Shown here one piece after another: positions 24,550 through 37,115 of a stretch of 56,159 nucleotides of DNA. The notes under the pieces were generated by a model that was not told the DNA's origin, ran no database searches, and saw only the letters and a program-made list of their open reading frames with translations. Each line of letters begins with the position of its first letter. Within the stretch, counting starts at the first letter, position 1. Made by a program: the position numbers and the translations under genes. Origin of the DNA: Paramecium sonneborni (taxonomy: Eukaryota; Ciliophora; Oligohymenophorea; Peniculida; Parameciidae); the NCBI GenBank assembly GCA_905182985.1, contig CAJJDN010000119.1:79834-135992 (forward strand). Reading direction: 5' to 3'.

Positions 24550-25599
24550 CAAGTTCAAGTTATGTAAATTTAGAAGAATTAAAATAAATAATAGAATAAC
24601 CAAATTTGAATGAGAATTGTAAAGTAAATTTTCTTAAAGCACTTTTATATGCCTTACTAAGATATCCATTTAGAGCAACAAAATTTTCTCGTAAATACTA
24701 TGATATGACATTAAATGCACTTGTTCCTAAAAAAGTAAATCATTGCATCATGAATTCAATATTTCTCAACTTGAAAATGAACTTCTATGATGAAGCATTA
24801 AATAGTTTATCAGAAGGTCTGAGATTATCTTAGACAGTATCAGATGAACAAAGTATCAATCTTTGCTTACTTAATCTCTTTGAAATTGCTTATCGTAATA
24901 ATTATTAAAAATAAGTAAAATTAACTCAATATTAATAGGCTACCCTTTTATTAGAATATGCTGTAAATCATGCTTAATAATTGAGTCCATAACATAAACT
25001 ATAGAGTGCTTTAATTTATGGATCATAAATCAGATATAAATAAATTAATTATTCATTATTGAAAAAGAAACACATCAATTGGAAGGATATTATACATTAA
25101 AGTTTAAAATAAATTTTACAATCTCATACTCCAGATATTGAATAATCTATTACTGCATATTAATTGGTATGTGCTAATAACTATGGCAATTCAACCATGA
25201 TTCAAAATGCACTAGATTAATTGTAACAATTTGATTAAAATGATTAAACTCTATCACTTCAATTAGAAGCTTTGAGTAATATTGCTTTACATCAACCATT
25301 ATACACATTATCATAATTCTAATAATGTTTTGAAACAACATATAATTTAAGTGAACAATCCATCCTAGTCATTTTAAATATATGTTTGGAGTACTTTTAT
25401 ATTATTAATGAACCTATGTCTGTTAAGTACATAAAACAGATAATGGTTTAATTATTGTAAATGAATCCAGATCCATACATTTCTGAATGTTTGGAAATGG
25501 TACTTATTAAAAGTATGATTTTCATATCATGAGATCCTAAGCTTAGAGTGAAGAAATTATTAAAGGAAGGAGAGAATGATTTAGAAATTATTAAGCTTT
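24550..25599 (+). repeat. exact direct repeat B, copy 2 (1050 bp)
   Basis: Second copy of 23499-24548. The sequence then continues into the 3' half of APC5, so this copy is the start of the right-hand contig. Confidence 0.95.
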
Positions 25600-26092
25600 G
25601 TAAACAATTCCATTTGAACCAATAATATTTAGAATATAAGCTTAGCTTAATAGAAAGAAATATATAATAAAATGAGATTTAGGAAGCTTAAGATAAATTA
25701 AATAATATCAATTTATAAGAATTATCCTAATCAAATTGTGTTATATAAGCTAAATTTTGGAATCTTATGGCACGTATTTATAAAAGTTTAAAGTATTATG
25801 CCACATCAATCAACTTTGCAATCTAAGTTGGTTGGATTACAATTATATAATAAAATTATTATGATATGACTTTCATATATGATTCGTTAGGTATTTTAAT
25901 AAATTTAATTTAATAGATTAATATGATATGAGAGATTATTGTGCAGAATAATTTAATAAAGCTGATGCACTTATAAGTTAGTGTAATCAGAATACAAATT
26001 TGATCTTTTTCAAAATAAATGAAATTGGAATTGTAGAATACTTGTATCACTTTCTAAAAAATATTTAATCATTATTTAGTTGTAATTTGTGA
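24550..26092 (+). CDS. APC5: anaphase-promoting complex subunit 5-like, 3' part
   Basis: This piece repeats the APC5 middle and then carries the unique C-terminal part. Introns: 25513-25533 (21 nt, with an in-frame TGA if retained) and 25891-25916 (26). The C-terminal third is helical, with TPR-like pairs such as FWNLMARIYKSLKYYATSIN and AEQFNKADALIS, ending at TGA 26090-26092. It has no start codon of its own because the contig begins mid-exon at a former splice acceptor. Together with the 5' piece it forms one gene. The next gene starts only 23 bp after the stop. Confidence 0.65.
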
Positions 26093-26115
26093 TATATATT
26101 ATAATTTATATAAAA

Positions 26116-26559
26116 ATGTCAACAAAGAGAAGAAATTTTAGTTTAGAAAATACTTACAACAAAATATTCTTACCAAGCATTTTTAATAATGATTAAGATC
26201 TTAATATTAATATGGATCCTAAATTCTATTTACAATCAATTTCTAATAAATCAAATAGAACTTAAAGAACAAGATCTTTATAATTTGGGAATTAGTTAAA
26301 ATAACCTTAAAAAAATGAACCAATTTAAGTAAAATATAAGCTTGAAACAGACAAAGAAATTGTTTATGCTTTTGAAGATTAATTTTAATATAAAGATAAA
26401 CAGCAATATACTAATAAACTATAAATCAAATTATCAAAAAACAATTAAAATAAGGAAGTCAAATTTTAAGAATTAGTTAATTGTTATTGTTAAAAATTTA
26501 CAAAAAAGAAACCACCATCACATTTGAAATAGCATAAATTAGATCTTGAATTTTTGTGA
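26116..26559 (+). CDS. small basic protein, unknown
   Basis: A single exon of 147 residues runs from ATG 26116 to TGA 26557-26559, 23 bp after the APC5 stop. It is polar, Asn/Gln/Lys-rich, with a central KYKLETDKEIVYAFED segment. Near the C-terminus CYC followed by HLKQHK could be a metal site, but it does not match a zinc-finger consensus I know. No family was recognised. The close spacing to APC5 is typical of this genome and does not imply shared function. Confidence 0.55.
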
Positions 26560-26929
26560 AACTATTTATTGTTTGATTGTAAAACAAATTGTCGTTGCAT
26601 AAAATAATTTATAATATCATTAATATTTTAATCAATCTGAATTGCCAATTAAGAAATAGTTGCTCATATTCACTTAGAATTAATATAATATTAATGATTT
26701 TTTGAATAGAATAGATCTTTATAATTATGATGATTTTTAAATCGTTTTTTTTCAAAATGTTTTATCTAAACACTAAGATTAGAATTTTCCAATTAGATAT
26801 TAAGATGAAAAATATATAATTAAAAATTTCTATATCTTTTTTTATAAAATGATTAACAATCTAATAGACCAAAGGTTTTTTTTTTTTTAAATAACAATAA
26901 CAAAAATCCATCTTGCAATTCACAATTTT
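26560..26929. other. intergenic, nothing recognised
   Basis: AT-rich spacer between convergent genes, with a 15-base T run ending near 26888. No gene, RNA or regulatory element could be named. Confidence 0.5.
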
Positions 26930-27245
26930 AATATATTATCAAATTATAAAATGGATTTACTATATTCTAAAGATTCTGATTGTTTAATTATTGTTTTAGA
27001 GTATTTGATGTCTTCAAATTGTTCTTACGATTCAATATCAAAAGCCTCAATAATCATCATCCCTTTCAAAAGTAAAATTTACCTGATTTATTCTACCAAA
27101 ATAAATGGATTTCTTTATCATTAACCACTGAAACAGGAATATTTTAAAGTTCTTGCCTAATATATTAATTATATAAACGACCAAAATACTGAAAATTTGA
27201 ATAAAATAAATTTAATGATAATTCCTATCTATTTAAAATTGTAAA
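26930..27245 (-). CDS. hypothetical protein, 5' end unresolved
   Basis: Two minus-strand exons joined by a 20-nt intron (27063-27082) read into a coherent polar protein ending at TGA 26930-26932. The first exon contains FGRLYNQYIRQELQNIPV and NDKEIHLFWQNKSG. The second is acidic (EAFDIESQEQFEDIKYSK). Upstream of 27245 the frame meets a TGA and no ATG is obvious, so at least one further exon must exist or the gene is degenerate. No family was recognised. The intron is supported because it joins two frames that each stop without it. Confidence 0.5.
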
Positions 27246-27611
27246 TCAAATAAAGTCTTTTGAAATATGTAATGTTATTATAAATTTAACTTTTTTATCT
27301 TAAATTAAAATATAATGTTAGCTAGCTGAAATTAAACCATTTTAATTCTGTAAATAAGAATTAATAGTAAGTTATTCTATATTATAAATTAAAAAGGACT
27401 GAAGTTTATTAAAGCCAAACAAAGCAAGGATGCAACTTTAAAACAAAAGTGTGGCACTAAAAAATTATCTACAATAATATATTTTCAACATTATAAATAT
27501 AATTTGCTGATTTAAATAATATTTGTTAATTATAAATTTTATAATCAAATTATTCTCTAATGATTTTTATATTAAAGTTTATCAAAGAAATTAAACACAT
27601 AATAAAAATAG
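27246..27611. other. intergenic / unresolved upstream exon region
   Basis: This should hold the missing start of the minus-strand gene at 26930-27245 and the promoter of the PB1-domain gene. Several short open stretches exist, but none could be tied to either gene with confidence. Confidence 0.4.
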
Positions 27612-28943
27612 ATGGATATTTAAATCTAATATTAGGGCAATATTTCTAAATATTATGGTATTACTACATATGAAAATCTTATCCAAGAGATATTACAAAT
27701 ATATTAAACTATAACTGATATAGAATTGTCTTATTAAGATGAAGAAGGCGATACAATTTAAGTATCAAACACAAGTGATTTATATGCGATTGTAATAATA
27801 ACTAATTTGATTATTAAGAATGATTTTCAATAAGTAATAATTGAAATGAATGCAAGAGTTGATGAAGAATAATAAAAGAATTCGGAAAAAGAGAAGAAAA
27901 AATAGGAAATGAAATAAAAAAAATTTTTAGAACAAAAATAGAAGAAATAACATGTAAGTGGAAATAAAAATATATAAAGGCTATTGAAAATGAATAATTG
28001 ATATTGTCTAAAATGGAATAAGAGTTTACCTAAAATTTAGAGTAAAAATAACAGGAACTAGAAATATTAGTTCAAGAATAATTAAGATTGGAGTAATATA
28101 AAACAGATCCTCTTCCAGTGTTTGAATTAGCATTAAATGAATCTAACTTATTTGATAGGATCAAAGAAAAAGAAGATTAATTATTATATATTGATGTATA
28201 TTTAGTTTTCAAAATAATAATAGGATAAGAAGGGATTCCAAACTTAATTGAAAACTATATAAAAAGAAATTCATGAAATTTTTCATTAAATATATGAAGA
28301 AAGAAAGAATCAGCATTTATAAAATTATAAGAAATGGAATTAAACTAAATAAAGTTTGATAAAGAATGGAGAAAAGATTGAAAAAAAAAGATAGAAAATA
28401 AAGAAATATTAAGATTCTTGTACTGAGAAATTATAAAATCATAGAGATAAATTACAAAGGCTTTTAGTGGAATTAGAAAAATTGGATGATGACACAGAAT
28501 GAATAAAATATTTATAATTATTAATACATATGTAATAAAATAATAATGGACATTTCAACCATTTTTAAGTTATGTTAGACAACCTAAAAATGATAAAGAA
28601 GGAAATAAAAGAATTGAAAGATTTATATTAGAATAGAAAGAAAGATTTTGTTGAGTATTAAAAGAAATGGGGAATAGCAATATAAAATACAAAAACAAAA
28701 ATAGACAATCTGATTTAATGGATTAATGATTATGGTTAGGCAAATGTAAAATGGGATTTACCTTTTGAGATATTGGAACAATTAGATAAGTTTGATTTTC
28801 TAGAAGAATATATAGAAAATTTAAAAAACTAAGTATAATTCCACTATGAGTAATAAATGTATTAAAGTTAAAATGCCAAAAAATTTAGTTAATATTTAAG
28901 AACTGGGATTAACAGTGATTGTATATAATAAAATTCATATTGA
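27612..28943 (+). CDS. PB1-domain coiled-coil protein, interrupted by in-frame TGA
   Basis: The N-terminal 80 residues resemble a PB1 domain, a protein-pairing module. A YYGITTYENL beta-helix start leads to the acidic OPCA-type motif SYQDEEGDTIQVSNTSDLYAIV. A coiled coil follows. Introns are at 27954-27979 (26 nt) and 28196-28223 (28). After 278 residues the frame meets TGA at 28500-28502. It then continues open, in the same frame and with the same coiled-coil character, for 146 more codons to TGA 28941-28943. Changing one base (TGA to TGG) would give one continuous protein of 425 residues. Alternatively the second part is a separate gene starting at a nearby ATG (28531). No intron can remove the TGA. 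Confidence 0.65.
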
Positions 28944-29305
28944 TATTATATTTTAATTTCAATTGGAAGTTCTCATATTTATTTATTAGTGTTGTTGAAT
29001 AATATAAATGATAATGCATAAAAATTTGACTATTTAATTTTTAATTGAATTTTAAAAATAAAACTTTGTTTTCATTAAATAAGATGTATACAACTTTATA
29101 TATGATTAATTTGAGATTAAAACCATCTTTATGTAAGACATTGTCAATAGAATGAAAAAAAAAAAGATTAATTTCTTAGAAATATAATTATCTACACTAA
29201 TTGATGAATAAGAGAGAACATTAGATTCTATTTATTAAAATTTCGAATAGATTTTTATAAAGTTCATTAGATTCTTAAATAAAATATATTGAAGTGAAAT
29301 TAGAT
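28944..29305. other. convergent intergenic region
   Basis: Spacer between two gene ends (PB1 gene on plus, coiled-coil gene on minus). No coding or RNA signal was seen. Confidence 0.5.
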
Positions 29306-31037
29306 TCATTTGGTTCTTCTTTCAGTTTTTACCCATTCAAGTTCTTTCATTAAGGCTTCCAATTATATTCTATATTGATCTATTTATTTATCTTTATTTT
29401 CTAAATCAAATAATAAATCTTTTGTCTTATTTTTCCATTTAAGTTCAACTACTTTTAGTTAACGTTAACTTTCATTTTTAATTGAATTTATTTCTGCCTA
29501 ATGCAAAAGTTCTATTTTAATTTCAGACTCTTTGTCTTAAACTTCATCATTTGATTTAGATTTTGTTCTTGATGTTAATTATGAATCTTATTATGGTTTT
29601 TATAACTAATCAATAATATTATTTTTTTAGTTTAATTATTATTACAAATCATTGACTTTTAATTGTAAATGTCTATTATATTGTTATAAAGTAATCTCAT
29701 CATTATATTTAATATTTTTATAGTCAGATTAATCTTTAGTAACCTTTTAATTTTAATTAAGTGCATAAACCATTTCTAAAAATTAATAGAAATCAATTCT
29801 TTATGTAACTTTTATACCTTAATTAGTATAACACCCGTAGATATAACTGACTTATTTAAATAATTAAGCTATTTCAGTATTTGTAAATGGAATTGAACTC
29901 ATTTTAAACCAATTTTAGAATTATTATAAGTTGACATATAACTTATCTAATATAGTGAAATTCTCTAATAGTAAATCATACGGAAGGGAAAGTGCAATAA
30001 CTAATTTTTAAAATTTATCTAGAATATTTTGATTATTAATTTGAACATCTTAAATAGATAAGATACTAACTTCCCATCTACTTAAAGGCGTTTTGTTTTA
30101 AATAACAAATCTTCTTAAAGCTTTTAAATTTTCACCTTGTATTTCTTAAATATTTTGAGTATTTCTCCAATTATCCAATTTCTCATAAATAAGTTTAGTG
30201 TATAAATTAGACAATATTTTACATCTCAAGAATTTCCTTTATGATAATCTACTGTATTTAAGTTCAAAACAATTGGTTTCAATCAATTAATCAATTTCAT
30301 CATTTTTAATTCTGTTAAGTATAATATATAATTAACTTATAAAGAATTCTAATTAGTTATCTTATTTATAATTCATTAATTTTTGTAGCAATCCTGAATA
30401 ACTAAAAAAGATAATTAAATCAGATTCTTTAATTTTTAATTCAAGTGAATCGTTAAAAAAATCAATGATATTCAATTCCTCCTAAAATATAGTAAATTAG
30501 AATTAATAACATTTCTATTGAATATCAGGATTTAACAATTAACCTTTAATTTATTGAAAGAGTTCTTATGCAACTTAAGCTTCAAGATCTTCAACATCAA
30601 AATTATCATCTGAGAAATCTGAACAAGTTGAAGTTCCATCATTTATAGGTATTTACTCTTTCTTTTCAATAATAAAATCATCATCATCATTATAGAAATA
30701 TGTTAGAGCTAGTTTATTGAATAATTCTTATATGAGATTCAAAGTTTCATATTATTTTACTTTGTCTTCGGAATTGATTTATGCAAATAATAAGACAGTC
30801 TATTCAAAACCATCAAGCAAATGTTAATGTTCAACATCTATACTAAAATTTAATGATATAAACTTACATTTGACCTATTTGAGATATCATTTCTTAAATT
30901 TGAATTGCAATTTCATGAGAAAGTTATGTTTAATCAATTTATTAGTTAAGTTCATCAATAAGTGTTTAAATATCTAAGAAATGTTATAAGAAAGGACTTC
31001 TAAGATTCTTACATAAGGTTTCCCATGATTTTTACAT
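29306..31037 (-). CDS. coiled-coil protein with EF-hand-like region
   Basis: Two exons encode 568 residues with one intron (30843-30867, 25 nt), starting at ATG 31035-31037. The first 400 residues are helical and rich in Leu/Gln/acid, with a DDDDF acidic patch near residue 135. Around residue 390, FTNTEIAQLFKQVSYIYG followed by DFYQFLEMVYAL resembles a paired EF-hand helix. The calcium-loop acids are not convincing. The last 150 residues form a strongly heptad-patterned coiled coil ending WVKTERRTK. No family was recognised. A flagellar/ciliary EF-hand coiled-coil protein is one possibility. Start codons of this gene and the kelch gene are 74 bp apart. Confidence 0.75.
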
Positions 31038-31111
31038 ATTAAATATTATAATAATAAATGAACACATACAGTCCCAAAGTAGACTCACTTTCTTATCATA
31101 CAAATACAAGA
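31038..31111. promoter_or_regulatory. shared divergent promoter, coiled-coil / kelch genes
   Basis: A 74-bp spacer between opposite start codons. Both promoters must lie here or overlap coding sequence. No element can be named; the call is positional. Confidence 0.45.
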
Positions 31112-33164
31112 ATGGATATTACAACTCTATTTGAGAAATATAAGAAGACTCATAATAAATTAAGTCCTCTACCATTAAATTAGTTTTATCCAATGGCATT
31201 AAATGAGAATTGTGAATTACTTTAAATTTAACCAGATAATGATGTCCAAAACTTTGTTTCATTTAGAGAACTAAATTAAGGGGCAGTTTCAGAACTTAAA
31301 CGATCCTTATAATAATCAAAAATGGTTTGGAATAATTATAGTAAATATCTATTTAGGGAATCATCCTTAGATAATATAGAAATGGAAGATGTAGATTAAT
31401 AATAATTTTATACATCTAGAAAATTACAATTAATTCATAATAGAGAGACATTTCATAAAATGAGAAAGTAATACAAATAATAAGAAGAAGATTAAATAAA
31501 CTAAGTTAAATAAGCATTAAAAAAGATTCATTCATAAACAAATGGAATCAAAGTTTATCCTTCTTTAGCATATTAGGATTAATAAAAATTAGAATTACTG
31601 AGAAAATAGGTAAGATTAGGAGGAGTTTAATAATTATAAGAAAGGAATGCAGATGCTTAATAATTATAAAAAAGAATACTTGAATCATAAGTAGCATTAA
31701 ATTAAATAAAAAAATAATTTGCATATGCATATAATTTTGATTATAATTTTTGGGGTCCTTGTTCAAGAGATGGTAGTACTATGGTTACTTTTGATCGTAA
31801 ATTATATTTATATGGAGGTTCAAGTGCAGTGTAATAAGAAGATTTGTGTGTAGCTATAGTTGATAAATGTAATATAATATAATATATTAAAATAGAATTT
31901 TATAAATGGAATCCTTAAAAATTAGATGAAAAATCTATTCATGGATATAGAGTTCATCATACTGCTGGAATATATAAAAATTATATGATTTTATTTGGTG
32001 GAGAAATTCATGTTGAATAATCAAATCATAAAATCGTTAGTGAATGTACAAGTGATGTAAAAACTATATCATTAAGTAAATATATAATTTTATATATTAT
32101 TTAAGCATCTTTTGATATAAAATTAATAAAATAACCAGGAACTATTTCTCCAAGAAAATGTCATATAGGGGAAATAGTTGGTAGATGTTTGTTAATATTT
32201 GGTGGAATTGATAATAGAGGTAATTATATGAAAGATTTACTATGTTACGATATTCCATAATCTAAATGGATTCCTTTAAATATAGAACCATATGAATTAT
32301 ATGCTAATGGTATTGCTTTTCATAAATCTTGTTTGGTTACTTAAAATAAGTATTGTGAGATTTATAGATAAGATCCTGATCTTAAATTTTCTAATTAAGG
32401 AATTTATGTATTTGGAGGACAAGATAAATTTGGAAATTATTTAGATACATTTATTCGCATTGACGTATATTAAAAACCTATTCTTATTGAATAAGTTGAT
32501 TTTAAAGGAACTAGTCCTAGTATAAACAATATTTTAATTTTAAGTTGCTAGATGTTAACATTCTATGAATTATAATGAAGTTTTGGGTTCGATTGTAATG
32601 TATGGTGGAAAAAATGATGATAATACTATTGAAGGATTCTTAAATGATTTATATTTGTTTGATGTTAAGAATTCTTCTTGGATTCAATTAGAATTAAAAG
32701 GTGCCAATATGCCTGGAAGATGTGGACATTCTTCTTCTTGTATTGATACTAAAATTTTCATTTTTGGTGGATACAATTATAATGGATTTGTTAAAAGTGA
32801 TGTTCTAACTATAGAGTTAGATTCTAATATTTCACATTAATTAATCTAATCTGATAAAATTAATGATGATAAAACTAGAAATTCTAAAATTATTGTATCT
32901 TTTCGTTAATTACCAGAAAAAAGAAAAACTATAGATAAAACTAATGAAAGAAAAAATGAAATTGAAAAATTAAACTTTAAAAATTCTCATTCTTTTTTAC
33001 CTATGCCTAGAAGAGTTACTATGCTCATTAATGCCATGAGATTTGGATAAGATTCTAAAAATAATAATGAAGGATCCAATTCTAATAAAAATTCTCCTAA
33101 AGATGGTACAAGAAGACCTCATCGAAATATGACAATGATTGTTGAAGGTAAACAAGAAAAATGA
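31112..33164 (+). CDS. kelch-repeat protein
   Basis: Four exons encode 656 residues; introns are at 31869-31895 (27 nt), 32076-32105 (30) and 32520-32544 (25). Residues 1-210 are helical and Gln/Lys-rich. From about 213 a kelch propeller begins. Repeats show the paired glycines and aromatic/Trp spacing: KLYLYGGSSA, YMILFGGEIH, CLLIFGGIDNRGNYMKDL, IYVFGGQDKFGNYL, SIVMYGGKNDDN and IFIFGGYNYNGF. Six blades are visible, enough for a closed ring. A basic, Asn/Ser-rich tail of about 100 residues follows. Kelch propellers bind proteins; the partner is unknown here. Two of its introns are multiples of three without TGA, so their retention would be translated through. Confidence 0.9.
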
Positions 33165-35332
33165 AAATAAACAATAATAATTGATTAGTAAATTTAAATC
33201 CATTAATTAAATTAAATATTCATCTAAATTTTATCAATTTTCATAATCAAATATAAAAATAAATTAATTAAATCAATTAACCTAAAGATTCTACCTAAAC
33301 AAATCTTATATTTCTCATTTTCAAGATTATTCAATTATTATAAAACAATCTCAAAGATTTATCTTATTAATCCAATCCAAAATTTAAAGGAATTTCCAAA
33401 AAAAAGGAAAATTCAAATCCTAAAAATTATTAATAGACTTATATATTAATTAATTTTATTATACTCAACATTATTGAAATCTAATATACAAAATTTTTTT
33501 TTATATTTTACAAAAACAAACATTTCTATGGAAAACTTAAAATAGTCATCCTTTTAATAATTAATTAATGATAATTAAACAAATTACATAGGTTCATAGA
33601 AATAATCATATAATCAAAATGAAAACTTAATGAGACAGATAATCTCAAAACTTTGAAATTATGATTTCTGAAATTAATATTTTAATATTAACAATACCTT
33701 AATAAAAAAGATATTAGTCCTCCAAATTTAAAGAAGCTTAGAAAACGAGTTAAGATTATTTTTATAACAATTCTTTACAAAAGTTAAAAGCTAAAGGATA
33801 AGTTTCATTTATTAAATAAATTGTTAATTCAATTTTTTATACTCCACAATTACAGCACATTACTCATATTATATAGATTTGAAATAAAATAAATTTATTT
33901 AATAGTTTTTTCATTATTTTATTATTCTAAATTCAATCAAAAGACAGTAAATTTTATTCAATAACTCGAAGCATGTACATTATAGAAGCACAAAACTGGA
34001 GATCAAAAAATTTCTTAAAATTATCAAAAAAATTAAAAATAATTAGAATTTAGATATTCAGAACATGTATCATCTAATTTTGAATCTTAAAATAATTATC
34101 TAAGTTTTCTGAAAAATAATTTTATGAAACAAAAGTAATAGGAATTTTTCATGATGAAATTAAAATTGAATTATGCTTAGATGAAAAATATATTTTATTT
34201 TTTTATTATGATTTAAATCGACTTGTTTTAAATATTATAAGAGCAAAAAATTATAAGAAGATATTTAAAAAAATAAAGGTTACCGAGCTTTTTTGAAAGA
34301 GCGAATAGATAATTCTATCATTTATACATTTATTATTCAAAACTATTTTAGTTATATTATTTTTTTAGGTTGTAATTGAAACATAATTTATAAGATATAA
34401 TAATATCATTTCGTTTTGCTTTATAACTTTAAACTTTTATTTCTTCTAAACTCTGAAATGTATTTTTAAACGTGATGGTAATTTAAAATTTTTAATTATT
34501 AACCATTTCTGGGAAAATATTAAAATTGAGAAAATGATTTATGTTTGTTTATTAGTTTTTTTTCTAGATTAAATTAATGGATAATTTCATTTTATGCTCA
34601 ATAAGATAATAAAATCTGACTTACTCTGCCATTATATTGAGAAATTAAATTTATAATAAATATAAAAAGTTATTAAAATTAATTATTTAATATTTCTAAA
34701 ATGTTTATTGAAGAGTTTAATGCCCGTTTATAAGTAAAAAATTTCTATATTTTATATATAGAGATATTATTTAAATTGATGATGATTCGAGACATTTACA
34801 GTCAAAAATTGAATATTTTCCACAAAACTTGATGATTAATTATTTAAAAAATAACTTAAGGAATCAATAATCAATATAAAATCTAAAATTGATACAAATA
34901 TTTTTCTTTTTGCTAAACTATCTCTAATTTATCTACAGTAATTTGAAATTTATAAACATTTCATAATTTCTCTTGATCTATAATATGTAGGGAATTTTTT
35001 TATATTTTTTTAATGTTTTTTAGATAATTAAAATAATTATTTATGCTGATTTTTAATTTTTAGAAATTAAATCTAACATGTATTCTAAAGTTTACTATTA
35101 TTAATCATTTCTGAGAAGATTTATAATTTTTCTCTTTTCAAATTCGTTTTTAAAACCTATACTCATTGAGAAAACTTTTTTTTAAAATTTAAACATTTTT
35201 TATTAGTTAGGCATTTGATATATATTATACAATTGTATTGAAGTAAGAATATAATTTTATTTGATGGATTATTGTAATCAATTAAATATTGTAAAATCGA
35301 TAAATAAGTATATTATAATAAAATCATTAATC
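33165..35332. other. 2.2-kb stretch without a clear gene
   Basis: The longest gene-poor stretch of the window. A plus-strand TGA-free frame of about 260 codons runs from 33663 to 34455 with some coiled-coil flavour (around QKTVNFIQQLEACTLQKHKTG), but it has no good start codon, domain or introns. A shorter open piece ends near 34295. At 34878-34985 a fragment reads FAKLSLIYLQQFEIYKH, sharing the FEIYKH core with the cyclin gene just downstream. Segments near 34440-34560 and 35060-35200 look loosely similar (both contain a run like ATTAATCATTTCTG). It may hold decayed gene copies. Confidence 0.35.
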
Positions 35333-36266
35333 ATGTTTGATTAAGCACAATTAAAAGAATTATCCACTAGAGATAAAGTATAAATCTTAGCTAGTTTTAG
35401 GATAAAAAGTTTAATTTTGAACTACCTTTTTATATAGGGAATTCTTAGGGTGTTTGTAGAAGAGATATACTCATTTAATGGGTTATTGAGGTAATAAAAT
35501 ATAATATTTCAGTAATCTTAATAATTTAAGCACAGCATCAAAACTTTGGAATTGGCTGTAATATATATTGATACATATCTAAACTTTTTTAATATTAGGC
35601 CTTAATATTTAGAGCTCCTTGGAATTTCTGCATATTCAATAGCTTCTAAAGTAATTAATTTTGTAGATTGTTAGTTTAATGAAACAGAAGCAATTGGCTA
35701 AATGAAATTGTTGAACAATTTAGGCAAAAGATTATATGATGATTAAGAATATGAAGAGATGGAAGTTCAGCTATTATAATGTTTAGAATTTCAATTGAAT
35801 CATATAACTCCATCTGATTATTTGATAGCTATGGGTGTTTCTCTAAATGAAAGTATCTCAAGTCTTATTATGTTTATTTTAATGGGTAAATTATTTTGTT
35901 ATATCATTTTAATTAGATTTTGAAATATATAAACATTCTTAGATTGTTCTTGCTTTTGCTATTTTCAACTTTTAAGAAGATCATATCAATATATTTTCAG
36001 AGAAAGTTAAATCTTTAACTTCATTGATTAATTATAAGATAACAAAAGCATAAAATCAATTTAATTCAGATAAAACTGAAAATGATGAAACTAAAGGGAT
36101 AGAGTAGAATAAAGACACTAAAAAAACATTATAAAAAAGAAAAGAGTCGAAGAATAAAGACACTAAAAAAAAAATATTTAAAAGAAAAGAGTAAAAGAAT
36201 AAAGGAACTAAAAAAAAATATACAAAAAAAAAGAGTCAAAAAAATTAAAATAATTACAATGAATGA
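35333..36266 (+). CDS. cyclin-like protein with Lys-rich tail
   Basis: Four exons encode 285 residues; introns are at 35378-35400 (23 nt), 35491-35512 (22) and 35886-35916 (31). A cyclin box spans roughly residues 30-150: RRDILIQWVIE, then LELAVIYIDTYLNFF, LLGISAYSIASKV, and the second-fold segment LEFQLNHITPSDYLIAMG. These are the helices that contact a cyclin-dependent kinase. The C-terminus from about residue 225 is a lysine-rich low-complexity tail with three or four imperfect KDTKK/KRKESKN-type repeats, possibly a nuclear localisation or nucleic-acid-binding region. No destruction box is obvious. Cyclin subclass cannot be set by eye. Confidence 0.85.
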
Positions 36267-37115
36267 CTTATCTTTGATTGATTTCAATAAATTTGATCTT
36301 AGGGGAGATCGTATAATAATGTCATTATTTTTTCTATTCCATCACCTCTCCTTTTTTATGGATCAAAGATGCAGATAAAATTAATCATCATTAAATATCA
36401 TTTGTTCTATAAGATTTACTAACTATTTAATGAAGATTAATTTTATTTGTAATAGCTATTGAATTTCAAAATTAGAAATAGTCTTAAACAACAACAAATA
36501 ACATAATTCTTAACATAATTTATAATTTACTTTTAAATTTTCTATTTGAAGTAAATACATAAACATTTTCTATCAATCTATTTTTTATTTAATAAAAGTG
36601 GTCATTCCTTTTGTATGAACTGTATTAAAAATAGTGATCTATATTAAGTTTTTATTATTCAATTTTCTCTGATTATCTTTTTTAGACTTTATTTGACCAA
36701 CAATTTATTATTTAATTTTTTTTATATATAATTTTTTATTATAATTATTATAATTGAAAGAAGAAGTAAAATCTTTCTAATATTGATTTAGGAATTTCCT
36801 TTGAAAAAAAATAAAATATTTATATTACTTAGAATAGAGAACAATAAAAATAATCAATCAAATTTTGAATGGAACTAGTGGACTTTAAGTTTACATAAAT
36901 ACTTATTACATCTAAATTTATATATAATTTTTGTACCATATTCTACAATTACTAATACTACTAACATAGACACTAGTACTTTTAGGTTAGCATAAGGTTG
37001 TCTTGAAATAGATTGGACACTTAACCTTAATATAACAAATTCTAAAATAATAAAACTTTATAATACTTGTTTTGTCAGTTATTGAATGAGTACAAGTTGT
37101 TATTAGTTTTTGTCT
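36267..37115. other. intergenic, nothing recognised
   Basis: About 850 bp between the convergent cyclin and helix-turn-helix genes. It is AT-rich with short open stretches on both strands and no supported gene. A C/T-rich patch at about 36335-36360 stands out in composition only. Confidence 0.45.

Noticed and set aside
26872..26890. Poly-T run as an RNA polymerase III terminator with an RNA gene
   Set aside because: No tRNA-like or snRNA-like sequence or promoter box was found upstream; long T runs are common in these spacers.
28500..28502. Selenocysteine decoding of the in-frame TGA
   Set aside because: No selenoprotein family, nearby Cys partner or SECIS-like hairpin was seen; Trp-to-stop change or separate genes are simpler.
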